DNA of 64,000 nucleotides. It comes from Mesorhizobium sp. (GTDB lineage: Bacteria > Pseudomonadota > Alphaproteobacteria > Rhizobiales > Rhizobiaceae). The first letter of the stretch is position 1; every line of letters begins with the position of its first letter. Shown here in pieces: positions 6,174-14,625 of the stretch. Position numbers and translations under genes: made by a program. The notes under the pieces were generated by a model, which was not told where the DNA came from, did no database searches, and saw only the letters and a program-made list of their open reading frames with translations. Location of the stretch: positions 124,001-188,000 of the forward strand of contig SAPZ01000001.1 in assembly GCA_004020875.1 (NCBI GenBank), written 5' to 3'.

Positions 6174-8843
6174 ATGGAGGAAGCACGCGAGGTGAGGACC
6201 ACCTGCCCCTATTGCGGGGTGGGCTGCGGCGTGCTGGCCAAGATCGCCGCGGACGGCACGACGTCCGTCCGCGGCGATCCCGGGCACCCGGCCAATTTCG
6301 GTAAGCTCTGTTCGAAGGGGACGGCGCTTGGCGAGACACTCGGCCCCGAAGGCCGTCTGCTTGAGCCGGAGATCGGCGGCAGGCAGGCCGGTTGGGACGA
6401 AGCGCTCGACCTCGTCGCCGAGAAATTCTCGCGGGCGATCGCCAAGCATGGGCCGGACTCGGTCGCCTTCTACGTCTCCGGCCAATTGCTCACCGAGGAT
6501 TACTACGTCGCCAACAAGCTGATGAAAGGCTTCATCGGCTCGGCCAACATCGACACCAATTCGCGGCTCTGCATGGCGTCGTCCGTCGCCGGCCACCGCC
6601 GCGCCTTCGGCGAGGACATCGTGCCCGGAGTCTATGAGGACTTCGAGTGCGCCGATCTCATCGTGCTCACCGGCTCCAACACCGCATGGTGCCACCCCGT
6701 GCTCTACCGGCGCATGCTCGCGGCGCGCGGGGAGCGTGGGACGAAAATCGTCGTCATCGACCCCCGCCGCACCGCGACCGCCGACGCATGCGACCTGCAT
6801 CTGGCGCTCGACCCCGGCACGGACGTGCTCTTGTTCAACGGGCTGCTCGCGCATCTCGTCCAGAGCGGAAAGATCGATAGCGATTTCATCCGTGACCATA
6901 CGTCAGGTTTCGACGCCACGGCCGCGCTTGCCTGTGCCGATGCGCCGTCGATTGCGCGTGTCGCGAAAGGGTGCGGATTGGCGGCCGCCGACGTGCAGGC
7001 CTTCTATGATCTCTTCGCCGAGACCGATCGTACGCTCACGGCCTACAGCCAGGGTGTGAACCAGTCGGCGCATGGAACCGACAAGGTCAACGCCATCATA
7101 AACTGCCATCTCGCCACTGGCCGCATCGGCAGACCCGGCACGGGGCCGTTCTCGGTCACCGGCCAGCCGAACGCCATGGGCGGCCGCGAGGTCGGCGGCC
7201 TCGCCAACCAGCTCGCCGCGCATATGGACTTCGCGGACGAGGCCACCATCGATCGAGTCTCCCGCTTCTGGAAGGCGGCCGACATCGCGCGGCGCGGCGG
7301 CCTGAAGGCCGTGGACATGTTCCAAGCGGTTGCCGACGGCCGCATCAAGGCGCTGTGGGTCATGGGCACCAATCCCGCAGTCTCGATGCCGGACGCTTCC
7401 CGCGTGCGCGCCGCGCTCGCCAAATGCGATTTCGTCGTCGTCTCGGATGTGACCCGCACCGACACCACGCGCTATGCCGACGTTCTGCTGCCGGCCGCCG
7501 CCTGGAGCGAGAAGGACGGCACGGTCACCAATTCGGAACGGCGTATCTCGCGCCAGCGGCCGTTCCTGCCGGCGCCGGGTGAGGCGAGAGCCGACTGGCG
7601 CATCGTCTGCGATGTCGCGGCCCGCATGGGCTTCGGCGATGCTTTTGCCTACCAGGCGCCGGCCGAGATTTTCCGCGAGCATGCTGCGCTTTCCGCCTTC
7701 GAGAACAGCGGCGAGCGCCTGTTCGATCTCGGCGGCATGGCTAACCTCAGCGATGAAGCCTATTCCGCCTTCGCGCCGCGCCATTGGCCCGCGTCGGAGC
7801 GAGGCGAGCGCCAGACGAGATTGTTCGGCGACGGCCGTTTCCCGACGCCGGACCGCCGAGCGCGCTTCGTGCCCGTGCGGCAGGAGGCAACCGCCTTCAC
7901 CGTCGATGCCGACAATCCGCTTGCCCTGAACACCGGCCGGCTTCGCGATCAGTGGCACACCATGACGCGCACCGGAAACGTGCCGCGCCTGATGGCCAAT
8001 GCGCCGGAGCCGGCGGTTGATCTCCATCCGGCCGATGCGGCCGCGCGACACCTCAAGGATGGTGACCTCGCTCATCTTTCAACCCGCTTCGGCTTCGTGC
8101 GGGCGAAGGTACGGGTGTCGGAAGCACAGCGGCGCGGTCAGGCCTTCATGCCCATGCATTGGAGCGGGCAGTTTGCGGCCAGGGCGGCCGCCGGCCTGCT
8201 GTCCTCACCCATCACCGACCCGCATTCCGGCCAGCCGGAGCTCAAGCATGTTCCGGTCAGGATCGTGCGCGAGAACACCGGCTGGGCCGGCGTGCTCATC
8301 ACACGCCGCGATCTGAGACCTACGGGCTTCGTCCACTGGAGCCGGCACGCTGTCGAGGGCGGCTGGGTCTACGAGCTGACCGGGACAGAGCCGCCGGACC
8401 AGGGGATACTCCTGGCGCGCAAGCTGCTGGGCGTCCGTCAGCAGGATCAGTTCCTCGAATATACCGACCGGCGCGGTCTCGCCTATCGCGCCGCATCGAT
8501 CGACGATGGTGGCGCCATGGCTGAAGCTCTCCTGGTCGGCGCTCCGGAGCAGTTGCCTGCCCGCGACTGGCTGGTGTCGCTCTTGGCCACGCGCCAGCCG
8601 CTCTCGACGGCCGATCGCCATGCGCTTCTGTCCGGCCGCTCGCCCGTGCCGACGCCCGCGATTGGCCGCGTCGTATGCGCGTGCTTCCATGTCGGCATCA
8701 ATCAGCTTGCGTCGGCGGTCGCTTCGGGATGCGACAGCCTTGAGGCGATCGGCGCGACACTGCGCGCCGGTACCAATTGCGGCTCATGCCGCTCCGAGAT
8801 CAGGGCGATCATCGATGCCCGCCACGTGCAGGCGGCGGAGTGA
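6174..8843 (+). CDS. narB: Assimilatory nitrate reductase catalytic subunit (molybdopterin oxidoreductase)
   Basis: 889 residues; also named nasA or nasC in other genera. It reduces nitrate to nitrite in the cytoplasm using Mo-bis-MGD. The N-terminal 4Fe-4S motif is CPYCGVGC followed by a distal Cys in GKLCSKG. The molybdopterin domain spans most of the protein (CMASSVAGHRRAFG, GSNTAWCHPV, VNQSAHGTDKVNA), with a cofactor-dinucleotide domain near 580-690. The extra C-terminal ~70 residues form a BFD-like [2Fe-2S] domain (VCACFHVG and CGSC), typical of NAD(P)H- or ferredoxin-linked assimilatory enzymes. It starts four bases after nirD and is the last gene of the operon; the next genes are convergent. 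Confidence 0.94.
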   Translation: MEEAREVRTTCPYCGVGCGVLAKIAADGTTSVRGDPGHPANFGKLCSKGTALGETLGPEGRLLEPEIGGRQAGWDEALDLVAEKFSRAIAKHGPDSVAFYVSGQLLTEDYYVANKLMKGFIGSANIDTNSRLCMASSVAGHRRAFGEDIVPGVYEDFECADLIVLTGSNTAWCHPVLYRRMLAARGERGTKIVVIDPRRTATADACDLHLALDPGTDVLLFNGLLAHLVQSGKIDSDFIRDHTSGFDATAALACADAPSIARVAKGCGLAAADVQAFYDLFAETDRTLTAYSQGVNQSAHGTDKVNAIINCHLATGRIGRPGTGPFSVTGQPNAMGGREVGGLANQLAAHMDFADEATIDRVSRFWKAADIARRGGLKAVDMFQAVADGRIKALWVMGTNPAVSMPDASRVRAALAKCDFVVVSDVTRTDTTRYADVLLPAAAWSEKDGTVTNSERRISRQRPFLPAPGEARADWRIVCDVAARMGFGDAFAYQAPAEIFREHAALSAFENSGERLFDLGGMANLSDEAYSAFAPRHWPASERGERQTRLFGDGRFPTPDRRARFVPVRQEATAFTVDADNPLALNTGRLRDQWHTMTRTGNVPRLMANAPEPAVDLHPADAAARHLKDGDLAHLSTRFGFVRAKVRVSEAQRRGQAFMPMHWSGQFAARAAAGLLSSPITDPHSGQPELKHVPVRIVRENTGWAGVLITRRDLRPTGFVHWSRHAVEGGWVYELTGTEPPDQGILLARKLLGVRQQDQFLEYTDRRGLAYRAASIDDGGAMAEALLVGAPEQLPARDWLVSLLATRQPLSTADRHALLSGRSPVPTPAIGRVVCACFHVGINQLASAVASGCDSLEAIGATLRAGTNCGSCRSEIRAIIDARHVQAAE

Positions 8844-8857
8844 GTTGGGCGTGGGCG

Positions 8858-9844
8858 CTACCGGTCCTCGACGATCCGCAGATAGGCCGCCGTCACGAAC
8901 AGCACGATGAAGCCGAACAGGATGCGGCGGCCGCCTTCCGGCATCTGCAGGATGGTGAGCAGCGTCGTCAGCACGGTCAGGATCAGCGCGCCGATGATGG
9001 TGCCGGTATAGCCACCGCGGCCGCCGAAGATCGACGTGCCGCCAATGACGGCGGCGGCCACGGAAGGCAGCACCAGCGGTTCGGCTAGCGACAGCGAGGG
9101 CGCCTTGATCAGGCCGATATAGAGCAGGCCGGTGATGCCGGCGAGCAGGCTGGAGAGGATGTAAAGCGCAACGATCACCTGCCAGTAGCGGACGCCGGAC
9201 AGGCGCGCCGCGCGTTCATTGTCGCCCACGGCATAGAGCAGGCGGCCGAAGCCGGTGCGGTTCAGCATTAAGACGATCAGGACGGCCACCGGCACGAACA
9301 GCAGAAGCGCATTGGGAAAGCCGTAGGTGACGCCGGTGCCCAGCCAGTTGAGGAAATCCGGGATTTTCGCGCCGGACGCGATCACGGTGCGCTGGTAGAC
9401 CTGCAGGAAGCCGGTGCCGATCAGGCTGGTGCCGAGCGTCATGATCAGCGGATGCACGCGGAACACGCCGACGCCGATGCCGTTGACGAGGCCAATCAGC
9501 ACGGCGGGCAGCATGGCCAGCAGGAAAGCCACGGCCGGATCCTGGTTGACGATCTGGGTGGCCATGATGAAGGCGCTCATCGTCGCCACCGTGCCGACGG
9601 AAAGGTCGATGCCGCCGGTCAGCATGGTCATGGTCTGGCAGCCGGCGAGGATCGCCAGCGGAATGGCGAACTTCGCCGTGTTGGCGAGCCAGCGCTCGTT
9701 GACGATGCCCGGACGCAGGATCTGCAGGATCACCACGAGAATGATCAAAAGGATGACCAGAGGGATCAGCGGCCGGTCCGCCATGAAGCGCTTCAGGCGG
9801 CGGCCGAACGAGACGGACCGGGGCATGGTCGCGATGTCCGTCAT
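8858..9844 (-). CDS. Ribose-type (CUT2) ABC sugar transporter permease, second subunit
   Basis: 328 residues, multi-TM permease of the RbsC/AraH family with the conserved GGIDLSVG segment and GARGGYTG-like region (FGGRGGYTGTIIGA) near the C-terminus. The ATG at 9844 overlaps the stop of the upstream permease (ATGA), so the frame that remains open further upstream is not used. It is the last gene of the leftward operon and converges on the nitrate reductase with a 13-base gap. It should pair with the adjacent permease and the RbsA-type ATPase; the substrate is a monosaccharide or polyol not identifiable from sequence. Confidence 0.88.
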   Translation of the reverse strand: MTDIATMPRSVSFGRRLKRFMADRPLIPLVILLIILVVILQILRPGIVNERWLANTAKFAIPLAILAGCQTMTMLTGGIDLSVGTVATMSAFIMATQIVNQDPAVAFLLAMLPAVLIGLVNGIGVGVFRVHPLIMTLGTSLIGTGFLQVYQRTVIASGAKIPDFLNWLGTGVTYGFPNALLLFVPVAVLIVLMLNRTGFGRLLYAVGDNERAARLSGVRYWQVIVALYILSSLLAGITGLLYIGLIKAPSLSLAEPLVLPSVAAAVIGGTSIFGGRGGYTGTIIGALILTVLTTLLTILQMPEGGRRILFGFIVLFVTAAYLRIVEDR

Positions 9845-10827
9845 GGCGTTGCTCCTGCCGGGCGGCTCCGCATGGTGATGAAGGCGCCGAACATCACGAC
9901 CGCGACCATGATCAAGCCTTCGATAATCGCCGTGACATTCGGATCGATGGCCAGAAGCGTCAGGTCGGTGCGCACCAGCCTCAACACGAAGACGGCGATG
10001 ATAGGCCCGAGCAGGCCGCCCTTGCCGCCGCCGAGCGCGACGCCGCCCAGCACCACGGCGGCGACGCTGGCGAGCAGGTAAGGCCCGGGGATGGGCGCGC
10101 CGATGCCGGTGCTGATGGTGAGCGACAGGCCACCAAGCGCCGCGAACAGGCCGGAGAGCGCATAGGCGATGATCCTGGTGCGGGCCACCGGCACGCCGCT
10201 GCGGAAGGCGGCGAGCTCGTTGCTGCCGATGGCGTAAATGGAGAGGCCGAGGCGCGAGCGCCTGAGCGGAATCCACACGATGCAAAGGCAGACGATGAGC
10301 AGCACCAGCGCCTTCGGCACCCATGCATCGGCCCAGTCCGGCAGGCCGGGGACCGATACGGTGCCGATGACGCTGGCCTTCAGCCATTCGGCGGTGGCGC
10401 CGCCGGGAGCGCCGAGCACGAGGAGTGCCGCGCCCTGCAGCACGAACAGCATGGCAAGGGTGACGACGATGTCGGGCACCCGGGTGACGACGATGAGGAC
10501 ACCGTTCAGCGCGCCGAGCACCAGCCCCATGGCGAGGACGAAGGGCACGACGAAGAGCGCATATTCCTCGCTGGCCCCGTTCATCATCGAGGCTGCGGTA
10601 ACGCTGGTCAGCGCCATCATGGCGGCGACCGACAGGTCGATGCCGCCGGCGATGACGACGACGGTCTGGGCTGCAACCGCGAAAGCATAGGGTAAGACTG
10701 CCCGCGCGAGCGACCCGAAGTCGCCGCTGCCATAGCCCGGCTGAATCAGCTTTGTGACGACGAAGAGGAAGATCAGCAGGGCGAAGAGGCCGGCCACCCA
10801 ACCCTGGTTGCGGAGGAAGCGGGTCAT
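9841..10827 (-). CDS. Ribose-type (CUT2) ABC sugar transporter permease, first subunit
   Basis: 328 residues with about ten hydrophobic segments and the RbsC-family signature GGIDLSVAAMMAL near residue 62, plus the C-terminal LGGVALGGGKGGLLG loop. It overlaps the ATPase gene upstream by four bases (ATGA at 10824-10827) and the second permease downstream by four bases. Two different permease genes suggest a heteromeric channel rather than the RbsC homodimer. Confidence 0.88.
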   Translation of the reverse strand: MTRFLRNQGWVAGLFALLIFLFVVTKLIQPGYGSGDFGSLARAVLPYAFAVAAQTVVVIAGGIDLSVAAMMALTSVTAASMMNGASEEYALFVVPFVLAMGLVLGALNGVLIVVTRVPDIVVTLAMLFVLQGAALLVLGAPGGATAEWLKASVIGTVSVPGLPDWADAWVPKALVLLIVCLCIVWIPLRRSRLGLSIYAIGSNELAAFRSGVPVARTRIIAYALSGLFAALGGLSLTISTGIGAPIPGPYLLASVAAVVLGGVALGGGKGGLLGPIIAVFVLRLVRTDLTLLAIDPNVTAIIEGLIMVAVVMFGAFITMRSRPAGATP

Positions 10828-12368
10828 GACGCGGCCTCGGCATTGGAAACGGGTTTGACGTCGGCAAGGATGCCGACATCCGCCTTGACGCCGCGCGGCA
10901 GGCCGTAGGCGGCGCGCATTAATGCCGCTTCATCGGCTTCCTCAACCGGAAAAGTGTCGACGACGCGGCCCCCGAAGATGACGATGACGCGGTCGCAGAC
11001 GCGCTGCACCTCTTCCATCTCGGACGTGTAGAACAGCACCGACTTGCCTTGACCGGCGAGCTCGCGCAGCAGCTTGTAGATTTCCTGCTTTGTGCCGACA
11101 TCGATGCCGCGCGTCGGGTCGAAGCAGAGGATGGTGCGGGCATTGGCCGCTATCCAGCGGGCGATGGTTACCTTCTGCTGGTTGCCGCCGGAGAGGCGCT
11201 GCACCTCGCCCTGGGCGCGGATGTCGATCTGAAGCCTGCCGATGGCGCCGGAAACCACCACCTGCTCGCGGCGCATGCGGATCGGTCCCCATTTGCGCAG
11301 CCCGGCGCTGAAGGGCAGCGCGATGTTCTCGCGCACCGAACGCTGCATGGCCAAGGCCTCGGTGCGGTCCCCCGGCACATAGGCGATGCCGGCCTGGATG
11401 GCGTCGCTCGGATGCGAGAATTTCACCGGCGCGCCGTCGACGTCGATCGTGCCGCCGGTCGGGCGGATCGAGCCGGCAAGCGCTGCGAAGAGCTCGTCCT
11501 GACCCTGGCCCTCGAGCGCGAAGACGCCGGCGACCTCGCCATTGGCGAGATCGAAGGAGACGTCTTTGAGCTTGGTGCCGAGCTGCAGGTTGCGAACCGA
11601 CAGGCGCGAACGGCCGCCGGCCGCAACCGCCACCTCATTCGCCGCGCGCGCGGCGACGCGCGCCTTCTCGATGCGGGTGCCGAGCATCATCTCGACTATT
11701 CTCTCCTCGACGCCCGGCTCGATGTCGACGACTCCGACGGTGGAGCCGTCGCGCAGCACGGTGGCGCGGTCGCAGAGCGCGGAGATCTCCACGAAACGGT
11801 GCGAGATGAAGATGACCGAGCGGCCGGCGTCGCCCTGACGGCGCACGACTTCCAGCACTTTCTCGGCGAGGTTCGCCGGCAGCGCCGCGGTCATCTCGTC
11901 AAGCAGCAGCACGTCGGGCTCGACGGCCAGAGCGCGCGCGAGGTCGAGCACGCGCAGGACGGCCAAGGGGATATGGCGGGCGGTCTCGCGGATATCGAGG
12001 TCGGGAATGCCGAGCTCGCGCACCCAGGCGCGGAAGGGCTCGACCGGCGTGCTGGTGAGCTTGAGATTGGAGAGCACGTCGAGATCGGGGATCAGCGACG
12101 GTTCCTGATAGACCGGCAGCAGGCCGGCGCGGCGGGCGGCGGCGGGGGAGCGGACGTCGAGCTGCTTGCCGCGGATCAGGATGCGTCCGGCATCCGCTTT
12201 GATCGCCCCGGTCAGGATCTTCACCAGCGTCGACTTGCCGGCGCCGTTGGCACCCATCAACGCGTGAACTTCACCCGGCAGCACGGACAGCGAAGCGTTG
12301 CGCAGCGCGGCAACCGCGCCGTAATTCTTAGCCACGCCGGTGGCGTCGAGGAGAGGGCTGGTGGTCAA
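10824..12368 (-). CDS. Ribose-type ABC sugar transporter ATPase (double NBD, RbsA-like)
   Basis: 514 residues with two nucleotide-binding domains. NBD1 (about 1-240) has an intact Walker A (GANGAGKST) and Walker B (VLLLDEMTAALP), but its usual LSxGQQQ signature is replaced by IPLAVLRVLDLARAL. NBD2 (about 260-500) has the usual degenerate Walker A of this family and an intact signature, LSGGNQQKVTIARW, with Walker B ILCFDPTRGID. The functional site formed by Walker A1 and signature 2 is therefore retained. A ~100-bp hairpin repeat lies just upstream, between this gene and its binding protein. Confidence 0.88.
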   Translation of the reverse strand: MTTSPLLDATGVAKNYGAVAALRNASLSVLPGEVHALMGANGAGKSTLVKILTGAIKADAGRILIRGKQLDVRSPAAARRAGLLPVYQEPSLIPDLDVLSNLKLTSTPVEPFRAWVRELGIPDLDIRETARHIPLAVLRVLDLARALAVEPDVLLLDEMTAALPANLAEKVLEVVRRQGDAGRSVIFISHRFVEISALCDRATVLRDGSTVGVVDIEPGVEERIVEMMLGTRIEKARVAARAANEVAVAAGGRSRLSVRNLQLGTKLKDVSFDLANGEVAGVFALEGQGQDELFAALAGSIRPTGGTIDVDGAPVKFSHPSDAIQAGIAYVPGDRTEALAMQRSVRENIALPFSAGLRKWGPIRMRREQVVVSGAIGRLQIDIRAQGEVQRLSGGNQQKVTIARWIAANARTILCFDPTRGIDVGTKQEIYKLLRELAGQGKSVLFYTSEMEEVQRVCDRVIVIFGGRVVDTFPVEEADEAALMRAAYGLPRGVKADVGILADVKPVSNAEAAS

Positions 12369-12380
12369 AGCGTTCTCGAT

Positions 12381-12482
12381 CTAGAGTGTTTCACCGTTTC
12401 ACGGAAACGGCGAAGCGCTCTATCCTTTTGTTTTTACGCAATTCCGGACGGAAAACCGCTCACACTTTTCCCGGAATTGCTC
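12381..12482. repeat. Dispersed two-hairpin intergenic repeat, copy 1
   Basis: About 100 bp, closely similar to 17000-17100. It has two inverted-repeat modules: an AGAGYGKTTCACCG-like arm near the start pairing with CGCTCT about 25 bases on, and GCAATTCC (12438-12445) pairing with GGAATTGC (12473-12480). The central AATTCCGGACGGAAAACCGC is identical in both copies. It sits between the binding-protein and ATPase genes of one operon, so it will be part of their mRNA. Confidence 0.8.
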
Positions 12483-12568
12483 GAAGGCTCAAACTATGCG
12501 TGCCAAATCAAATGGCAAGGACGCCAGACCTTGGTCCGGCGCCCTGCGCTTGCGTTCGGATCAGGCCT

Positions 12569-13603
12569 TTATTCGCCCGGGCCCTTGCAGGCGACGATCT
12601 GGTCCTTGGTGTAGGTCGTCCAGTCCGGGATCGAGATCGAGACCGGCCATTCGGGGCTGAGCGAGGGGTCGACGACGCTCTTCAGCTTGGCCTTGCCTTC
12701 CTCGGTGGCATTCTCCCAAAGCTGTGGCTCGACGAGGACGGTCTGCTGCGCCGGCTTCTTGCCGTCGAGGATCTGCAGTGCCAGCGTGATGCCGGCGCCG
12801 CCGATCGACCCGGGATTGGTGACGGCTGCGCCCACCAGGCCCTTGACCGAGCTTAACTGGCCGACGAAGCCGGCGTTGTCGGCACCGACGACCGGTACCA
12901 TCGGGGCCTGCTGCTCGACCAGCGCGTCGACGATGACGTTGTCGATGCCGGAGGTCCAGATGCCGTTGATCGGCGTTCCGGTGGCGAGGAAGGACAGGAT
13001 CTGCTGCTTGGCCTGATCCTGCTGCCAGCCGGTGAACACTTCCTGCGCGACCTTCACGTCGGGGAATTCGGCGAGCGCCTTCTTGAAGCCTTTGTCGCGA
13101 TCGCTGTCGGCAGAAGCGCCGGCGGCGCCGCGCATGTAGAACACTTCGCCCTTGCCGCCCATCTGCTGGAACAGCCACTTGGCGCCCAAGTAGGCATACT
13201 GTTCCTGGTTGTTGGAGATGATGTAGGCGGACGGTTCGGTCACCGCCTGGTCGACGGCGACGACGGCAATGCCGGCCTTGGTGGCTTCTTCGAGGCCGGC
13301 CTTGATGCCGGCCGGATCGGCCGGGTTGACGACGATGGCGTCGACCTTGGCGCTGATCAGGTTGCGGATGTCCTCGAGCTGGCCGGCGGCGTCAGTGTTG
13401 CGGTGGGCGATGTTGAGCTTTGCCACCTCGCCGGAAGCGAGCGCCTGCGCCTTCATGGCGCAGATCATTTCCTCGCGCCAGCCATTGCCCTGCACGGTGT
13501 TGGAAATGCCGATCGTGTACTTGCCGGCGGCGGCCGAGGCGCCCACCGAGGCAAGCAGGGCGGCGCCGGCAAGCAAAGAGGCCACGGTCAGATGTCTTTT
13601 CAT
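12569..13603 (-). CDS. Periplasmic sugar-binding protein, ribose-type (Peripla_BP_4)
   Basis: 344 residues with a clear signal peptide (MKRHLTVASLLAGAALLASVGASAAA). The mature protein has the type I binding-protein fold, with SNTVQGNGWREEM near the first strand and VVNPADPAGI and VGADNAGFVG further on. ATG 13603 has GGAGGAG six bases upstream; the longer open frame before it carries no better start. It supplies substrate to the two permeases and the double ATPase downstream. Confidence 0.9.
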   Translation of the reverse strand: MKRHLTVASLLAGAALLASVGASAAAGKYTIGISNTVQGNGWREEMICAMKAQALASGEVAKLNIAHRNTDAAGQLEDIRNLISAKVDAIVVNPADPAGIKAGLEEATKAGIAVVAVDQAVTEPSAYIISNNQEQYAYLGAKWLFQQMGGKGEVFYMRGAAGASADSDRDKGFKKALAEFPDVKVAQEVFTGWQQDQAKQQILSFLATGTPINGIWTSGIDNVIVDALVEQQAPMVPVVGADNAGFVGQLSSVKGLVGAAVTNPGSIGGAGITLALQILDGKKPAQQTVLVEPQLWENATEEGKAKLKSVVDPSLSPEWPVSISIPDWTTYTKDQIVACKGPGE

Positions 13604-13694
13604 GTCAGTACTCCTCCACATTGATATGTTCAGCTCAGTTCGGTTTTTCAGTTTAGTTCCTCGGGCGCCGACGTGATCGACGCCAAGCTTTCCG

Positions 13695-14606
13695 TCATTT
13701 GATGAAGGGACGCAGCACGTCGCGGGCAAGCAGGAAGCCGCGCTTGACCTTCTCGTCCGTCCCCTCGAAGCGCCGGTCCTCATGCTCGATGATGACCGGC
13801 CCGTCATATCCGGCCCGGTAGAGGCCCGAAAAAATCCTGCTCCAATCGATGTCCCCAAGCCCCGGCATGCGCGGCACCTGCCAGCCTATGCCAACCGAAA
13901 GGATTCCGCGCTCGTACAAACCATCATGATCAATCATCAGGTCCTTGGCATGCACATGCAGCATGCTCTTGCCGAACTCGCGGATGAAGCGCTCCTTGTC
14001 GATCATCTGCCAGACGAGATGCGACGGGTCGAAATTCATGCCGACATCGCCGCCCCAAGCCTCAAGGATGCGGCGCCAGACGTAAGGCGAGTAGGCGATG
14101 TTGTGCCCGCCCGGCCATTCGTCATAGCTGAAGATCATCGGGCAGTTCTCGAAGGCGAGTTTCACACCGTGCTCGCGGGCGTGGGCGATGATCGCCGGCC
14201 AGACCTTTTGCGCGTCTTCCCAATTGGCGTCGACATGCTTCGACGCGTCGCCGCCGCAGAAGGTGTTGACCAGCGAGACCCCCATGCGGCTTGCCAGCAC
14301 GATCACCTTCTTCAGGTGAGCGATCACCGCTTCGCGATGCGCGCGGTCGGGATGGAGCGGGTTGGGGTAGAAGCCGAGGCCCGAGATGGCCAGGCCCTTC
14401 CCGGCAAGCCCGGCGGCGATGTCCTTGGCTTCAGCGGCCGAGATGTCCACGTCGATATGGCTGGTGCCGGCATAGCGGCGGCTGGCCCCGGAAGTCTTCG
14501 GCCAGCAGGCGATCTCCAGCGCCTCGAAACCGGCCGAACTCGCCCAGTCGGCGACGTCGCCGAGAGCAGTATCCGGAAATGGTGCCGTGAGCAGTCCGAG
14601 TTTCAT
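13695..14606 (-). CDS. Sugar phosphate isomerase/epimerase family TIM-barrel protein
   Basis: 303 residues of the AP_endonuc_2/xylose-isomerase-like fold. Candidate metal ligands are visible in order: Glu in AFENCPM, Asp in MNFDPSH, His in LHVHAKDL, Glu in VIIEHED. These enzymes isomerise or epimerise sugars or keto-sugars in the cytoplasm. GGGAGG six bases upstream favours ATG 14606 over a longer open frame. It lies between the polyol dehydrogenase (19 bases) and the binding protein, within the RpiR-headed operon. Confidence 0.82.
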   Translation of the reverse strand: MKLGLLTAPFPDTALGDVADWASSAGFEALEIACWPKTSGASRRYAGTSHIDVDISAAEAKDIAAGLAGKGLAISGLGFYPNPLHPDRAHREAVIAHLKKVIVLASRMGVSLVNTFCGGDASKHVDANWEDAQKVWPAIIAHAREHGVKLAFENCPMIFSYDEWPGGHNIAYSPYVWRRILEAWGGDVGMNFDPSHLVWQMIDKERFIREFGKSMLHVHAKDLMIDHDGLYERGILSVGIGWQVPRMPGLGDIDWSRIFSGLYRAGYDGPVIIEHEDRRFEGTDEKVKRGFLLARDVLRPFIK

Positions 14607-14625
14607 GATGCCTCCCAATACCAAA

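Noticed and set aside
6903..8075. Minus-strand open frame opposite the nitrate reductase
   Set aside because: Antisense of conserved molybdopterin domain; no recognisable protein.
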